A DNA stretch of 64,000 bases from DASQFQ01 sp963805525 (GCA_963805525.1 CAWDUT010000004.1:1-64000), one strand, 5' to 3'. Positions 17,030-26,198 are shown, numbered from the stretch's first letter. Translations and numbers: made by a program. Notes: generated by a model not told the origin, from the letters alone.

Positions 17030-19207
17030 ATGAGCCTTCTGGCACTCGCCCCACGCTCGGAGCCGGACGCCGGCGCCAACGCCGCCCGGCGGCGTTCGCC
17101 GACGGTGGTGCGCGAGCGGCTGATCCGCCTGCTGTCGCAGGCCGACGCGCCGATCACGATGCTCGTCGCGCACGCGGGGAGCGGCAAGACGACGCTGCTG
17201 CGCCAGTGGGCCGAGCGCGACCCCCGGCCGTTCGCCATCGTCCCCGTCCGCGCGGACGAGCCGCTGATCGAGTCGATCGAGGCGCACCTCGGCCGCTCGC
17301 TCGGCGATGGCCCGCCGATCGTCCTCGCCCTCGACGGCGTGGAGCGGATCACCGGCTCCGCGTCGGTGGCGGAGCTCGCCACGCTGGCGGACCGGCTGCC
17401 CGCCGGCTCGCGGCTGGTCGTCGCGTCGCGCAGCGAGCCGGCGCTGCCGATCGGGCGGCTGCGCGCCCAGGGCGACCTCGTCGAGGTGCACGCACGGGAT
17501 CTCGCGATGACGCGCGGCGAGGCCGCCCGGCTGCTGCAAGGCGCCGGCCTCACCGTCGACCCCGACGACGTCGTCACCCTCGTCCGCCACACGGAGGGCT
17601 GGCCGGCCGGCCTCGCGCTGGCGGCGGCAGCCGCCCACGCGGCCGCCGACCCCGCGCAGGCGATCCGCCGGTTCACGGGCGCGAACCGCATCGTGGCCGA
17701 CTACTACCGCGACGAGGTGCTGGCCGGGCTCGGCGCCGAGGAGATCCGCTTCCTCACCCACGCCTCCGTCCTCGACGTGCTCACGGGTCCCGCCTGCGAC
17801 GCGACGCTCGGGTGCCGCGGCTCGGGCGCCGTCCTGCGCGATCTCGCGCGCATGAACGTGCCGCTCGTCGCCATCGACCAGTCCGACCGCGAGTACCGCC
17901 AGCACACGCTGTTCGCGGAGATGCTGAGCGCCGAGCTGCGGCGCGCCGAGCCGGAGCGGGAGCGCGAGCTGCGCCGGCGGGCGGCCGGGTGGTACGCCGC
18001 CGAGGGCGACCTCGACCGGGCGATCCGCCACGCCGTCGCGGCAGGCGACGCCGGAACCGCGGGCAGCCTGCTGTGGAGCCACGCCGCGGCGCACGTGTTG
18101 CACGGCCGCACCACCACCATGCGTTCCTGGCTCGACTGCTTCAGCGACGAGGACATCGGCGCGGTGCCCGGGCTGGCGCTGACCGCCGCCGCCGCGCACC
18201 TCGTCCGCGGGGAGCGCGATCACGTCGAGCACTGGGCCGCGGCCGCGGAGCGCCGGCTGCACACGGCGAGCGGTACCGAAGGCCTGGCCGCCGGCGTGGC
18301 GCTGATGCGTGCCGCCGTGTGCCGGGACGGGCTCGCGCACATGGCCGAGGACGCCGCGCGCGCGTATGCCCTGGCACCCGACGAGAGCCCATGGCGCGCG
18401 CCGGCGTGCCTGCTGGCGGGCGTCGCCGCGCACCTGACCGGCGACGCCCGCGAGCAGGCGCGCTCGCAGTTCCAGGAGGGTGCGCGCCGCGCCGGCGTCG
18501 CCGCGCCCGCCGTCCAGGTGCTGTCCCTCGCCCAGCTCGCGCTGCTGGCGATCGACGACGGGGACTGGGACGCGGCCGAGGCGGACGCGGCGCGGGCGCG
18601 GGCCCAGGTCGAGCGGCTCGGGCTCGGCGACGCGCCGATCTGCGCGATGGCGCTCGCGGTGTCGGCGCGCGTCCGGGCCCAGCGGGGACGCGCCGAGCAG
18701 GCGCAGGCCGACCGGCGCGCGGTCCTGCGCCTGCTCCCCCGCCTCGCCGGCTTCTCACCTTGGTACACCGCCGAGCTCGGGGTCGTCCTGGCCGGCACCG
18801 CGCTCCGGCTCGGCGACGTGGCGGCCGCCCGGACGCATCTCGAGGACGCCGCGCGGCTCGCCCAGGAGCTGCCGGAGGCGATCGCGCTCACCGACTGGAT
18901 CGGCGCCGTGCTCGTCGACATGGAGACGCTCGCGGAGAGCGTCGTCCTGCCCGCCTCCCTCACCACCGCCGAGCTCCGCGTGCTGCAACTGCTCCCGACC
19001 CACCTGTCGTTCCGCGAGATGGCGGCCGGCCTGCACGTGTCGGCCAACACGGTCAAGACCCACGCGCACGCCGTCTACCGCAAGCTCGACGCGTCCTCGC
19101 GGTCGGAGGCCGTGCTCAAGGCGCGCGAGGGCGGCCTGCTGGGCGACGCCGTCGAGGAGCGCCGCGCACCTGAGCTGCCCGGGCTGCGGCTGCTGCACGC
19201 CAGCTAG
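17030..19207 (+). CDS. MalT-like LuxR-family transcriptional regulator with P-loop ATPase
   Basis: 725 residues from ATG 17030 (an in-frame ATG at 16937 is possible but falls inside the upstream box). A STAND-type NTPase begins with Walker A AHAGSGKTT at about residues 48-56, then IVLALDGVERI (Walker B). A long alpha-helical repeat region follows, and a C-terminal LuxR helix-turn-helix reads TTAELRVLQLL with SFREMAAGLHVSANTVKTH near residues 645-685. These proteins switch on promoters after binding ATP and an inducer, maltotriose in MalT. It is divergent from the GH15-containing operon, so it is a plausible activator of it. Confidence 0.9.
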   Translation: MSLLALAPRSEPDAGANAARRRSPTVVRERLIRLLSQADAPITMLVAHAGSGKTTLLRQWAERDPRPFAIVPVRADEPLIESIEAHLGRSLGDGPPIVLALDGVERITGSASVAELATLADRLPAGSRLVVASRSEPALPIGRLRAQGDLVEVHARDLAMTRGEAARLLQGAGLTVDPDDVVTLVRHTEGWPAGLALAAAAAHAAADPAQAIRRFTGANRIVADYYRDEVLAGLGAEEIRFLTHASVLDVLTGPACDATLGCRGSGAVLRDLARMNVPLVAIDQSDREYRQHTLFAEMLSAELRRAEPERERELRRRAAGWYAAEGDLDRAIRHAVAAGDAGTAGSLLWSHAAAHVLHGRTTTMRSWLDCFSDEDIGAVPGLALTAAAAHLVRGERDHVEHWAAAAERRLHTASGTEGLAAGVALMRAAVCRDGLAHMAEDAARAYALAPDESPWRAPACLLAGVAAHLTGDAREQARSQFQEGARRAGVAAPAVQVLSLAQLALLAIDDGDWDAAEADAARARAQVERLGLGDAPICAMALAVSARVRAQRGRAEQAQADRRAVLRLLPRLAGFSPWYTAELGVVLAGTALRLGDVAAARTHLEDAARLAQELPEAIALTDWIGAVLVDMETLAESVVLPASLTTAELRVLQLLPTHLSFREMAAGLHVSANTVKTHAHAVYRKLDASSRSEAVLKAREGGLLGDAVEERRAPELPGLRLLHAS

Positions 19208-19225
19208 CTGGTGGAGCACCGCGCG

Positions 19226-19255
19226 CCGGGGTGAGGTGGCGCGGGCGTCACCCGG
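19226..19255. terminator. Hairpin between convergent genes
   Basis: CCGGGGTGA at 19226-19234 pairs with TCACCCGG at 19248-19255 (one bulged G) around a 13-base GC-rich loop. It lies just after the LuxR regulator stop and covers the stop codon of the opposite-strand receiver gene. No T-run follows, as is common in high-GC genomes. Confidence 0.5.
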
Positions 19256-19623
19256 CCGGCCAGAATTCTCCGAGATCGACCTGGGCGAGCCGCGACTTGC
19301 GCACGAACCCGCGCGCGCCGCAGCCGGCGATCCGGTCGTCGATGTGCTCGAAGTCGCCGTCGGAGGCGATCAGCACGGCGAGCTCGGGATGCCGGCGCGT
19401 GAGCGTTCCGCACAGCGCGAACCCGTCGTCCTCGCCCAGCCGCGCGTCGAGCAGCACGGCGGCCGGCTCGTGCTGGTCGACGACGGCCATGGCCGTCTCC
19501 GCGCTGACGGCCTCGGCCACGACGTCGTAGCCGCGCGCTTCGAGCAGCATGCGCGCGGCACCCCCGGAACGTCGCATGGTCGTCGACGATGACGACCTGC
19601 GCACGCCCCCGTGGAGTGTGCAT
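19248..19623 (-). pseudogene. Single-domain response regulator (receiver) broken by a one-base frameshift
   Basis: From ATG 19623 the protein begins PRGRAQVVIVDDHATFRG, a receiver-domain start with the acidic DD pair. It then leaves frame at a five-base G-run (19561-19565 on the plus strand). Removing one base restores AARMLLEARGYDVVAEAV, then LLDARLGEDDGFALC with the phospho-acceptor aspartate, and LAVLIASDGD, ending FWPAG at a TGA. Restored, it would be about 124 residues with no output domain. It is either a recent pseudogene or a homopolymer sequencing error. Confidence 0.8.
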
Positions 19624-19644
19624 GTCACACGATGTGGATGTCGC

Positions 19645-20124
19645 TCAGCGTGCTTCGCGCGCCTTGGCCGCGCGATCCGCGGCGCGGTGGCCACCATAGG
19701 CCAGCAGGCCCCAGATGGCGACGATGTCGAGGGTCAGGATCGTCATCGCGAGGATCGGATACGCGGGGATCCAGAGCGTCTGGAGGATCGCGTTCGCGCT
19801 CGCGCACGCTACGCCGAACCAGCGCCCCCAGGGAGCGCCGCGCCAGATCGCGAACGCCGCGAAGTACTGGACGACACCCAGGCAGAGGAGGATCCAGCCA
19901 TAGGTGTTGAGGTCGCCGAACACGTACTTGGCGTTGTTCACGAAGACGTGCGCGTTGTCGATCGCGGCGATGCCGTACAGGACGTTCAAAGTCGCGGCGA
20001 TCGTGATCATCACGCCGGCGAACGTGACCAGCCCTTGCCCCTTGGAATCTTCGTAGTCGCCGTAGTTGAACGTCCCGTGGCTCCCCTCGCCGCCTACCGG
20101 TGTGTAGCCGCTCGGCGTGGACAT
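19645..20124 (-). CDS. DUF7144-like four-helix membrane protein
   Basis: 159 residues from ATG 20124, with a strong AGGGAGG six bases upstream (a GTG one codon earlier is less well placed). A hydrophilic, glycine-rich 30-residue head precedes four transmembrane helices, with VTFAGVMITIAATLNVLYGI in the first. This arrangement is typical of small actinobacterial membrane proteins grouped as DUF7144; their function is unknown. It follows glutamate decarboxylase on the same strand with a 40-base gap and may be co-transcribed. Confidence 0.8.
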   Translation of the reverse strand: MSTPSGYTPVGGEGSHGTFNYGDYEDSKGQGLVTFAGVMITIAATLNVLYGIAAIDNAHVFVNNAKYVFGDLNTYGWILLCLGVVQYFAAFAIWRGAPWGRWFGVACASANAILQTLWIPAYPILAMTILTLDIVAIWGLLAYGGHRAADRAAKAREAR

Positions 20125-20164
20125 CACGACCCTCCCTTGTTGTGTTGTGGTGGTGCAGCCATGT

Positions 20165-21598
20165 TCAGTAGCCCGTCCCGGTCTTGACCCGCTTGCGGTC
20201 CAGCTCGTGCAGGCCGCCCTTCTTCGCCAGCACCTCGCACGCCTGGGCGATGTCGTCGGCGAGCGTGCTCGCCAGCGTGTGGCCCAGCGTCAGCTTGACG
20301 AGCGCGCGCATGATCGTGACGTGGGTCGCGTTGGGCGGGAGCGTGTACGCCGGCACCATCCAGCCGCGCTCGGCGGCCAGCTGCGCGGCGACATCGAACT
20401 CGTCGTAGTTGTGGTCGCCGGCGAGCTGGAAGGCGACGAGCGGAAGTCGCTCGGCGTCCGGCTCGCCGATCAGGTCGAACTCGCCGATCTCGCTGATCCG
20501 CTTGGCCAGCGCGTTCGCGTTGGCCTGCATCGTCTCCATGATGTAGCGGTAGCCCTCGTGGCCGAAGCGGACGAAGTTGTAGTACTGCGCGAGCACCATC
20601 GCCGAGCCGGTCGAGAAGTTCAGCGTGAACGTCGCGTCGGTCTTGCCGAGGTAGTTCTCGTAGAAGACGAGGTCCTCGGCGAGATCGCTCTTCTCGCGGA
20701 AGATGAGCCAGCCGATGCCCGGGTAGACCATCCCGTACTTGTGCCCCGACGTGTTGATCGAGCGCACCTGCTCGAGCCGGAAGTCCCACTTCGAGTCGGG
20801 GTACAGGAACGGCCACACGAAGCCCCCGCTCGCTCCGTCGACGTGCAGCGGGACGTCGAGCCCCTTCTCGTCCCGCAGGCGGACCAGCAGGTCGTTGATC
20901 CCGACGATGTCGTCGGCGTGGCCGGTGAACGTCGTCCCGAGCACGGCCGCGACGCCGATCGTGTTCTCGTCGATATGCGGCTCCACGTCCTCCGGGCCGA
21001 TCGTGTACTTGTGGGGCTGCAGCGGGATGATGCGCGGCTCGACGTCGAAGTAGCGGCAGAACTTCTCCCACACCACGTGCACATCGCCGCCGAAGATCAG
21101 GTTCGGCCGGGTCGTGTCCTTGCCCGCGGCCTCACGCCGCTGCCGCCACTTCCACTTCAGCGACAGCGCGCCGAGCATGATCGCCTCGGAGGACCCCTGG
21201 CAACGCGCGCCTGTCGTCTCGCCCGGCGCGTGGAACAGGTCGGCGAGCATGCGGATGCAGCGCTGCTCGATCTCCGCGGTCTGCGGATACTCGGCGTGGT
21301 CGATGAAGTTGCGGTGCAGGTTCTCCGCGATCACGCGCTGCGCCTCGGGCTCCATCCAGGTCGTCACGAACGTCGCCAGGTTGCGCATCGGGATGCCGTC
21401 CAGCACGAGCTCCTCGCCGATCAGCCGCATCGCGTCAACCGAGCGCATCCCGTGCTTGGGCAGGTGATGGTCGGGCGACGGCTCGAGCAGGAACCGGTTT
21501 CCGTAGGCAGCGGCGAGATGATCGAGGTGGTGGATCAACGGATCGTCGGCGCCGTTCCCCGACGTCGGCGAGGTCGCGCTGTGCTGGCTGAGCGACAT
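20165..21598 (-). CDS. gadB: Glutamate decarboxylase
   Basis: 477 residues. Two in-frame ATGs (21604 and 21598) follow GAGAGGA; the second has the better seven-base spacing. It is a PLP enzyme of decarboxylase group II: HVDGASGGFVWPF holds the cofactor-facing aspartate and SINTSGHKYGMVYPGIGW near residue 285 holds the Schiff-base lysine. The length and C-terminal tail match bacterial GadA/GadB (about 466 residues). It converts glutamate to GABA and CO2, consuming a proton, and so underlies acid resistance. No GadC antiporter is adjacent. Sedolisin lies upstream with an 11-base gap and a ClC transporter lies nearby. Confidence 0.96.
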   Translation of the reverse strand: MSLSQHSATSPTSGNGADDPLIHHLDHLAAAYGNRFLLEPSPDHHLPKHGMRSVDAMRLIGEELVLDGIPMRNLATFVTTWMEPEAQRVIAENLHRNFIDHAEYPQTAEIEQRCIRMLADLFHAPGETTGARCQGSSEAIMLGALSLKWKWRQRREAAGKDTTRPNLIFGGDVHVVWEKFCRYFDVEPRIIPLQPHKYTIGPEDVEPHIDENTIGVAAVLGTTFTGHADDIVGINDLLVRLRDEKGLDVPLHVDGASGGFVWPFLYPDSKWDFRLEQVRSINTSGHKYGMVYPGIGWLIFREKSDLAEDLVFYENYLGKTDATFTLNFSTGSAMVLAQYYNFVRFGHEGYRYIMETMQANANALAKRISEIGEFDLIGEPDAERLPLVAFQLAGDHNYDEFDVAAQLAAERGWMVPAYTLPPNATHVTIMRALVKLTLGHTLASTLADDIAQACEVLAKKGGLHELDRKRVKTGTGY

Positions 21599-21609
21599 GG
21601 TCATTCCTC

Positions 21610-23406
21610 TCACTCGTTGGTGAAGAACCGGTTGGCCATCGGGGAGCCCCACCCGCTGGCGAGGTCGAAGCCGGGGCGCGCCGGGCAGCAGGAGCCGCCG
21701 AACAGCGCGTTGGTGCCGGCGGTGACGTCGAGGTACGCGCCCGGATCGCGCTTCGCGGTCGCGTAGAGCAGCGGCGGCACGAAGCCGGGCTTCGGCCGGC
21801 CCTGGCTGTGCGCCTCCTGGCTCCAGAGCGCGATCATGCCCGCGACGAGCGGCGCCGCGGCGCTGGTCCCGCCCACGAACGCGATGCTCTGGCCGCCGGC
21901 GCTGCAGCCCTTGACGCCGCCGGAGCAGACGATCGGGTAGCCGGGGCTCTCGTCGGCGAACGCGGCGATATCGGGCACCATGCGGTACTTCGAGCTCGCG
22001 AACGACTGGGCAGGCTGCCACCACGGGCGCTTCTCGAACGTGCTCTGCCCGCCACCGCCGCCCGCCGTCCTGGCGTACGGGGGCGGATAGACGGTGTCGT
22101 TCCACACACCGGTCGAGGCGACCCCGTTCCCGGCGTCGAGCGTCAGGTTCGTGCCGCCGACCGCGAGCACCCACGGCGAGGTCGCGGGCCATGACGCCTG
22201 CGGCTTCTTGTCCGAGGAGGTCAGCTTGGACGGCGAGACGCCGCGCGCGCACGCCGACGAGCCGGTGTCGCCCGCGGCGACGACGGTCGTGATCCCCAGC
22301 GCGGCCGTCGCGGTCAGCTGCCGCTCGACCATCGTCACCGACGCCGTGTAGGGCGCCACCTGCGACTCGCAGATGCCGTAGGACACCGAGATGACGTTCG
22401 GCAGCTTCGCGCCGTTCGTCGTCGCCTGGAGGGGTTGCGCCAGCAGCTGCAGGAAGCCGAGCGCGTCGCCGTCGTCGTTGCTCTCGCTGAGCGGATGGAC
22501 CCACAGGTCGAAGTTGGAGAGCTTCGGCGCCACCATCGAGGAGACCATCGCGTCGAGCGAGCTCTCGACGATCGGCTTGATGCTGCCGGCGTTGTGGATC
22601 TTCAGCGACGTGCCGCTCGTCCCGAAGCAGGAGCGGAAGGCGTTGACGTCGGCCGTCGGGGTGGGCGCCTCGCCGACGATCGCGAGCCGCGCGCCCTGAC
22701 CCTGGAAGCCCGCCGCCTGCAGTGGCGCGATGCCGTAGGCGGTCAGGATCTGGTTCGGGAACAGGCCGCTCGTGGAGAGCGCGGCGGAGGGGTAGGTCGT
22801 CGGCGTGCAGCCGAGGTTGGGCGTGCCCGTCCGCGTCGGCGTCCCGCCGTCGACGGCGCTCGTCTGCGCGCTCGACGAGCCCTGGCTGAGCTGCAGCCGG
22901 GTCCCGGCGACCGTGTCGACGTTCCCCTTCATCCCCGAGGGGAGCTTCGGGGTGTTGACCGGGAGGGCGACCTTTGCGCCGGACTTCGTCTTGTAGACGG
23001 CCCACTTGGTGCCGAACAGCTTCTGCGCCTTGCCGATCGTCGGCGTCGCGCTCACCCGCAGGTGGGTGACGTCGACGGTCGCCTTGACGTTCTGCTTCTT
23101 GAACGCGTTGACCACGCCCTTGCGCTTCGACGAGGACGCGCCGTACTTGCTCTGGAGCGTCGAGAGCGACGGGTACTTGCCGTAGGAGCCCGAGGACGGG
23201 TTGCTGGCCGACTTGACCGCGCTCTGCAGGCCCGACTGGTTGGCGATCAGGCCGATCTGCAGCGGCAGCTTCTGGCTCGTCGACGCCGCCCCGACCTTCT
23301 TGAGGCCCTTGTGGGAGATCGGGCCGTAGTCGACCTTCGTCGACGCGGCGGCCGGCGCGGCGAGCGTCACCAGACCGGCAACGACGAGGAGCGCCAGGCG
23401 GGTCAT
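21610..23406 (-). CDS. Secreted sedolisin-type (S53) acid peptidase
   Basis: 598 residues from ATG 23406. A signal peptide (TRLALLVVAGLVTLAAPAAAS) is followed by a basic kumamolisin-activation propeptide to about residue 180, then the S53 catalytic domain. Visible active-site elements are ESSLDAM near residue 280 (catalytic Glu and Asp four apart), the oxyanion aspartate in AAGDTGSSA near 379, and the serine in VGGTSAAAP near 512. S53 enzymes are subtilisin-fold serine-carboxyl peptidases active at low pH. It is immediately upstream of gadB on the same strand. Confidence 0.93.
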   Translation of the reverse strand: MTRLALLVVAGLVTLAAPAAASTKVDYGPISHKGLKKVGAASTSQKLPLQIGLIANQSGLQSAVKSASNPSSGSYGKYPSLSTLQSKYGASSSKRKGVVNAFKKQNVKATVDVTHLRVSATPTIGKAQKLFGTKWAVYKTKSGAKVALPVNTPKLPSGMKGNVDTVAGTRLQLSQGSSSAQTSAVDGGTPTRTGTPNLGCTPTTYPSAALSTSGLFPNQILTAYGIAPLQAAGFQGQGARLAIVGEAPTPTADVNAFRSCFGTSGTSLKIHNAGSIKPIVESSLDAMVSSMVAPKLSNFDLWVHPLSESNDDGDALGFLQLLAQPLQATTNGAKLPNVISVSYGICESQVAPYTASVTMVERQLTATAALGITTVVAAGDTGSSACARGVSPSKLTSSDKKPQASWPATSPWVLAVGGTNLTLDAGNGVASTGVWNDTVYPPPYARTAGGGGGQSTFEKRPWWQPAQSFASSKYRMVPDIAAFADESPGYPIVCSGGVKGCSAGGQSIAFVGGTSAAAPLVAGMIALWSQEAHSQGRPKPGFVPPLLYATAKRDPGAYLDVTAGTNALFGGSCCPARPGFDLASGWGSPMANRFFTNE

Positions 23407-23458
23407 GCCCCGACCGTCCCACCGCGCCGCGCGCGAGGCAATGGGCCGCGCCGGTGGA

Positions 23459-24100
23459 TCATTGGCGGGTGGGCACCCGCGTGGCCGGGATGCGGGCACG
23501 CCTCTCCTCGGCCAGCATGCCGACGGCGCCCGCGAGGAAGCAGAGCGCGCCGACCACGGTCGTGAAGTTCGCCGCGGCGAGGTCGAGCACGTCGCCCGTG
23601 TCGGGGACGAAGTAGGACGCGCCGCCCGCGATCCCGAACGCCACCGACCCGGCCAGGTTGATCCAGGAGATGAAGCCGCGCTCCGCGACCCACGCGAGGC
23701 CGCTCGCCACCAGGAAGCAGACGCACCCGAACACGTCCGGCGCCCAGATCAGGCGGTCTTCCTGCCCGGTCGAGAGGTTGTCCAGCAGCGCCGAGCCCGT
23801 GCTGATGTTGAAGAACACCGTCCCTGCCAGCTGGACCACGGCCGCCCACCAGATCAGGCGGGGTCCGGAGCGGCTGTCCAGGTACTGCACCGTGGCCGCC
23901 GAGGTGAAGAAGATCGAGCCGATGAAGAACACCGCCGCGTCGGCGGTCGGGCCGACGAGCTGGAGGAAGCCCGGGAACGGGCCGACCGCGAAGCACGACG
24001 AGCCGATGATGAACAGCACCGCGGACCACCACGTCTTGCTGCGGTGCCATCCCGAGGTCACCGGACCGATCTCACCAGCTCGCCTCGCCCCGCGAATCAC
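23459..24100 (-). CDS. YrhK-like multi-pass membrane protein
   Basis: About 213 residues from GTG 24100; another GTG at 24061 would still keep the conserved opening GWHRSKTWWSAVLFIIGSS. Five or six hydrophobic segments follow. The first pair (ending FFIGSIFFTSAATVQYLD) resembles the YrhK domain, and the rest repeats a similar helix-pair pattern. Function unknown. An ATG at 24181 is in frame but would run into the start of the divergent ClC gene, so I did not use it. The start is uncertain. Confidence 0.7.
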   Translation of the reverse strand: MIRGARRAGEIGPVTSGWHRSKTWWSAVLFIIGSSCFAVGPFPGFLQLVGPTADAAVFFIGSIFFTSAATVQYLDSRSGPRLIWWAAVVQLAGTVFFNISTGSALLDNLSTGQEDRLIWAPDVFGCVCFLVASGLAWVAERGFISWINLAGSVAFGIAGGASYFVPDTGDVLDLAAANFTTVVGALCFLAGAVGMLAEERRARIPATRVPTRQ

Positions 24101-24147
24101 CCGATCCAGATGATGTTCGCACCACCGCGCCGGACTACGTTCGCCGG

Positions 24148-25437
24148 ATGGCAGCCACGCCCCCCGCAGACCCCCAGGCACTGCTCAGGAGCCGCAGCTA
24201 CGTCCAGCTGCTCGTCCTGGCGGCGCTGCTGGGCGTGCCCGTTTCCGGCGCGTCGTACGGCTTCCTCGCCCTCGTCGACTGGCTGCAGGACGCGCTCTTC
24301 ACCGACCTCCCGGACACCCTGGGGTTCGACTCGGCCCCGGTCTGGTGGCCGCTGCCGCTGCTCGCGCTGTCGGGGCTGCTCGCCGGGCTGGCGATCCGCT
24401 ATCTGCCCGGCACGGGTGGCCACTCGCCCGCCGACGGCTTCCACACCTCGGGACCGCTGCCGCCGGTGCAGCTCCCCGGCGTGCTGTTCGCCGCCCTCGC
24501 CACGCTCGCCTTCGGCGCCGTGCTCGGTCCCGAGGCGCCGCTGATCCTGATCGGCAGCGGGCTCGGGGCACTGGCCGTCCAGCTGACGAAGCGCGACGCG
24601 CCCCCGACGGCGGCCGCGGTGATGTCCGCGACCGGCAGCTTCGCGGCGATCAGCTCGCTGCTCGGATCGCCGCTGATCGGCGCGTTCCTGTTGCTGGAGG
24701 CCTCGGGCCTCGGCGGCCCGATGCTCGGCCTCGTGCTCGTGCCCGGCCTGCTGGCGGCCGGCATCGGGACGCTGATATTCCTCGGGCTGGACTCCATCAC
24801 CGGCCTGGGCACGTTCAGCCTGACGATCCACGGCCTGCCGACGTTCGACCACCTGACCGGCGCGGACTTCGGCTATGCCATCGCCTTCGGCCTGATCGCG
24901 CCCTTCCTGGGCCGCGGCATCACGCTGCTCGCAGTCGCGGTGCGCTCGCGGGTCGAGCCGCACATGGTGCTGCTGATGCCGGTGCTCGGTCTGGGCATCG
25001 CCGGGCTGGCGATCGGCTTCGGCGAGGCGACGGACAAGGCGCAGTCGGAGGTGCTCTTCTCCGGACAGGATGCGCTGGGCGGTCTGGTCAGCGGCGCGGC
25101 CGAGTGGTCGGCCGGCGCCCTGCTCCTGCTGGTCGCGTGCAAGAGCGTCGCCTATGCGCTGTCGCTCAGCTCCTTCCGTGGGGGCCCGGTCTTCCCGTCG
25201 ATGTTCATCGGCGCGGCCGCCGGGATCGCCGCGTCGCACCTGCCGGGGCTGGACGTCATCCCTGCCGCGGCGATGGGCATCGGCGCGATGTGCACGGTGA
25301 TGCTGACGCTGCCGCTGACGGCGACGATGCTGGCCACGCTGCTGCTCGGGAGCGACGGCCTGCAGGTCATGCCGGTGGTGATCGTCGCCGTGGTGGTCGC
25401 CTACGTCGTGACCGCGCGGCTCACCCCGCCCGAGTGA
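24148..25437 (+). CDS. ClC-family chloride channel/transporter
   Basis: 429 residues with about ten hydrophobic helices. The ClC core motif appears as VLGPEAPLILIGSGLGAL near residues 130-147 (cf. GxEGP). FRGGPVFPSMFIGAAAGIA near residue 345 matches the second conserved anion-pathway segment (GGxFxPxLxxGAxxG). The classic GSGIP motif is not obvious. There are no CBS domains, so it is the short bacterial type. Bacterial ClC proteins are often Cl-/H+ antiporters that provide an electrical shunt during decarboxylase-driven acid resistance, which would fit the gadB gene 2.5 kb away. Its 3' end overlaps the remnant SulP gene. Confidence 0.9.
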   Translation: MAATPPADPQALLRSRSYVQLLVLAALLGVPVSGASYGFLALVDWLQDALFTDLPDTLGFDSAPVWWPLPLLALSGLLAGLAIRYLPGTGGHSPADGFHTSGPLPPVQLPGVLFAALATLAFGAVLGPEAPLILIGSGLGALAVQLTKRDAPPTAAAVMSATGSFAAISSLLGSPLIGAFLLLEASGLGGPMLGLVLVPGLLAAGIGTLIFLGLDSITGLGTFSLTIHGLPTFDHLTGADFGYAIAFGLIAPFLGRGITLLAVAVRSRVEPHMVLLMPVLGLGIAGLAIGFGEATDKAQSEVLFSGQDALGGLVSGAAEWSAGALLLLVACKSVAYALSLSSFRGGPVFPSMFIGAAAGIAASHLPGLDVIPAAAMGIGAMCTVMLTLPLTATMLATLLLGSDGLQVMPVVIVAVVVAYVVTARLTPPE

Positions 25438-26136
25438 GCGCCGCGACCGCCTCGACGACGAGCAGCAGCATCGCGGTCACGCCGATGATCAGCGCGGGCA
25501 GCACGTCGAGCGTGATTACGGCCGCGAGCGTCGCCAGGGCGAGCCAGAACTCGACGCGGCGCTCGCGGTAGGTGCCCGACGAGGTGGACGAACTGGGCGA
25601 TCGTGTCGCCGTCGCCCTTCTCGATCCCGAACAGCTTCGGGAGCTGGCTGACGGTCACGAAGATCGCGAGCCCGAAGACGAAGCCCTGCATCACCGGGCG
25701 CGACAGGAACTGGGCGATGAAGCCGAGTCGCAGCAGCCCGGCGACGAGGAACAGGCCGCCCGCAGAGCAGCACGAGCATCGCCGCGTCCGCGACGTACGC
25801 GGCGCTGCCGGAGGCCGCCAGGTCGCCGACCGAGGACGCGAGCAGCACCGCCGCGGCCGACGTGGGGCCGGCGATCAGGGGCCGGCTCGTGCCGAACACC
25901 GCGTAGGCGGCGAGCGTGGCGAGCAGCGCGTACAGACCGGCCTCCGGCGCCAGGCCCGCGAGCCCCGCGTAGGCGATCGACTCGGGCACCAGCAGGCCCC
26001 ACACCGTCGCGCCCGCGATCACGTCCAGGCGCAGCAGGCGCCGGTCGTAACGCGGCAGCCAGCCCGCGATCGGGAGGAACCGGCTCACCCCGGAGGGCTG
26101 CACCGCCCACCGGTGGGGATCCGTGTGGGCCGGCAT
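25421..26136 (-). pseudogene. Decayed SulP-family anion transporter
   Basis: From ATG 26136 the first 115 or so residues look like a SulP transporter (LLVPESIAYAGLAGLAPEAGLYA, then AGPTSAAAVLLASS). A one-base shift at the C-run near 25759-25761 moves the frame to GLFLVAGLLRLGFIAQFLSRP and VMQGFVFGLAIFVTVSQLPK. A second break near 25575 leads to YRERRVEFWLALATLAAVIT and a final helix, ending at a TGA at 25421. The middle membrane helices and the whole STAS domain are missing. Intact SulP proteins are about 500-560 residues, so this is a pseudogene with an internal deletion. Confidence 0.8.
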
Positions 26137-26170
26137 GGCGCTCAGCGTCCGGTCGGCGCGGGTGAGCGCG

Positions 26171-26190
26171 CCTCGCCCCACCGGGGTGAG
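26171..26190. promoter_or_regulatory. Repeated 20-bp box, copy 3 (weaker)
   Basis: The plus strand reads CCTCGCCCCACCGGGGTGAG, matching copy 2 at 15 of 20 positions and forming a near-palindrome. It lies 34 bases upstream of the SulP remnant start, close to the 32-base spacing of the other two copies. Confidence 0.4.
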
Positions 26191-26198
26191 CGCGTCGG

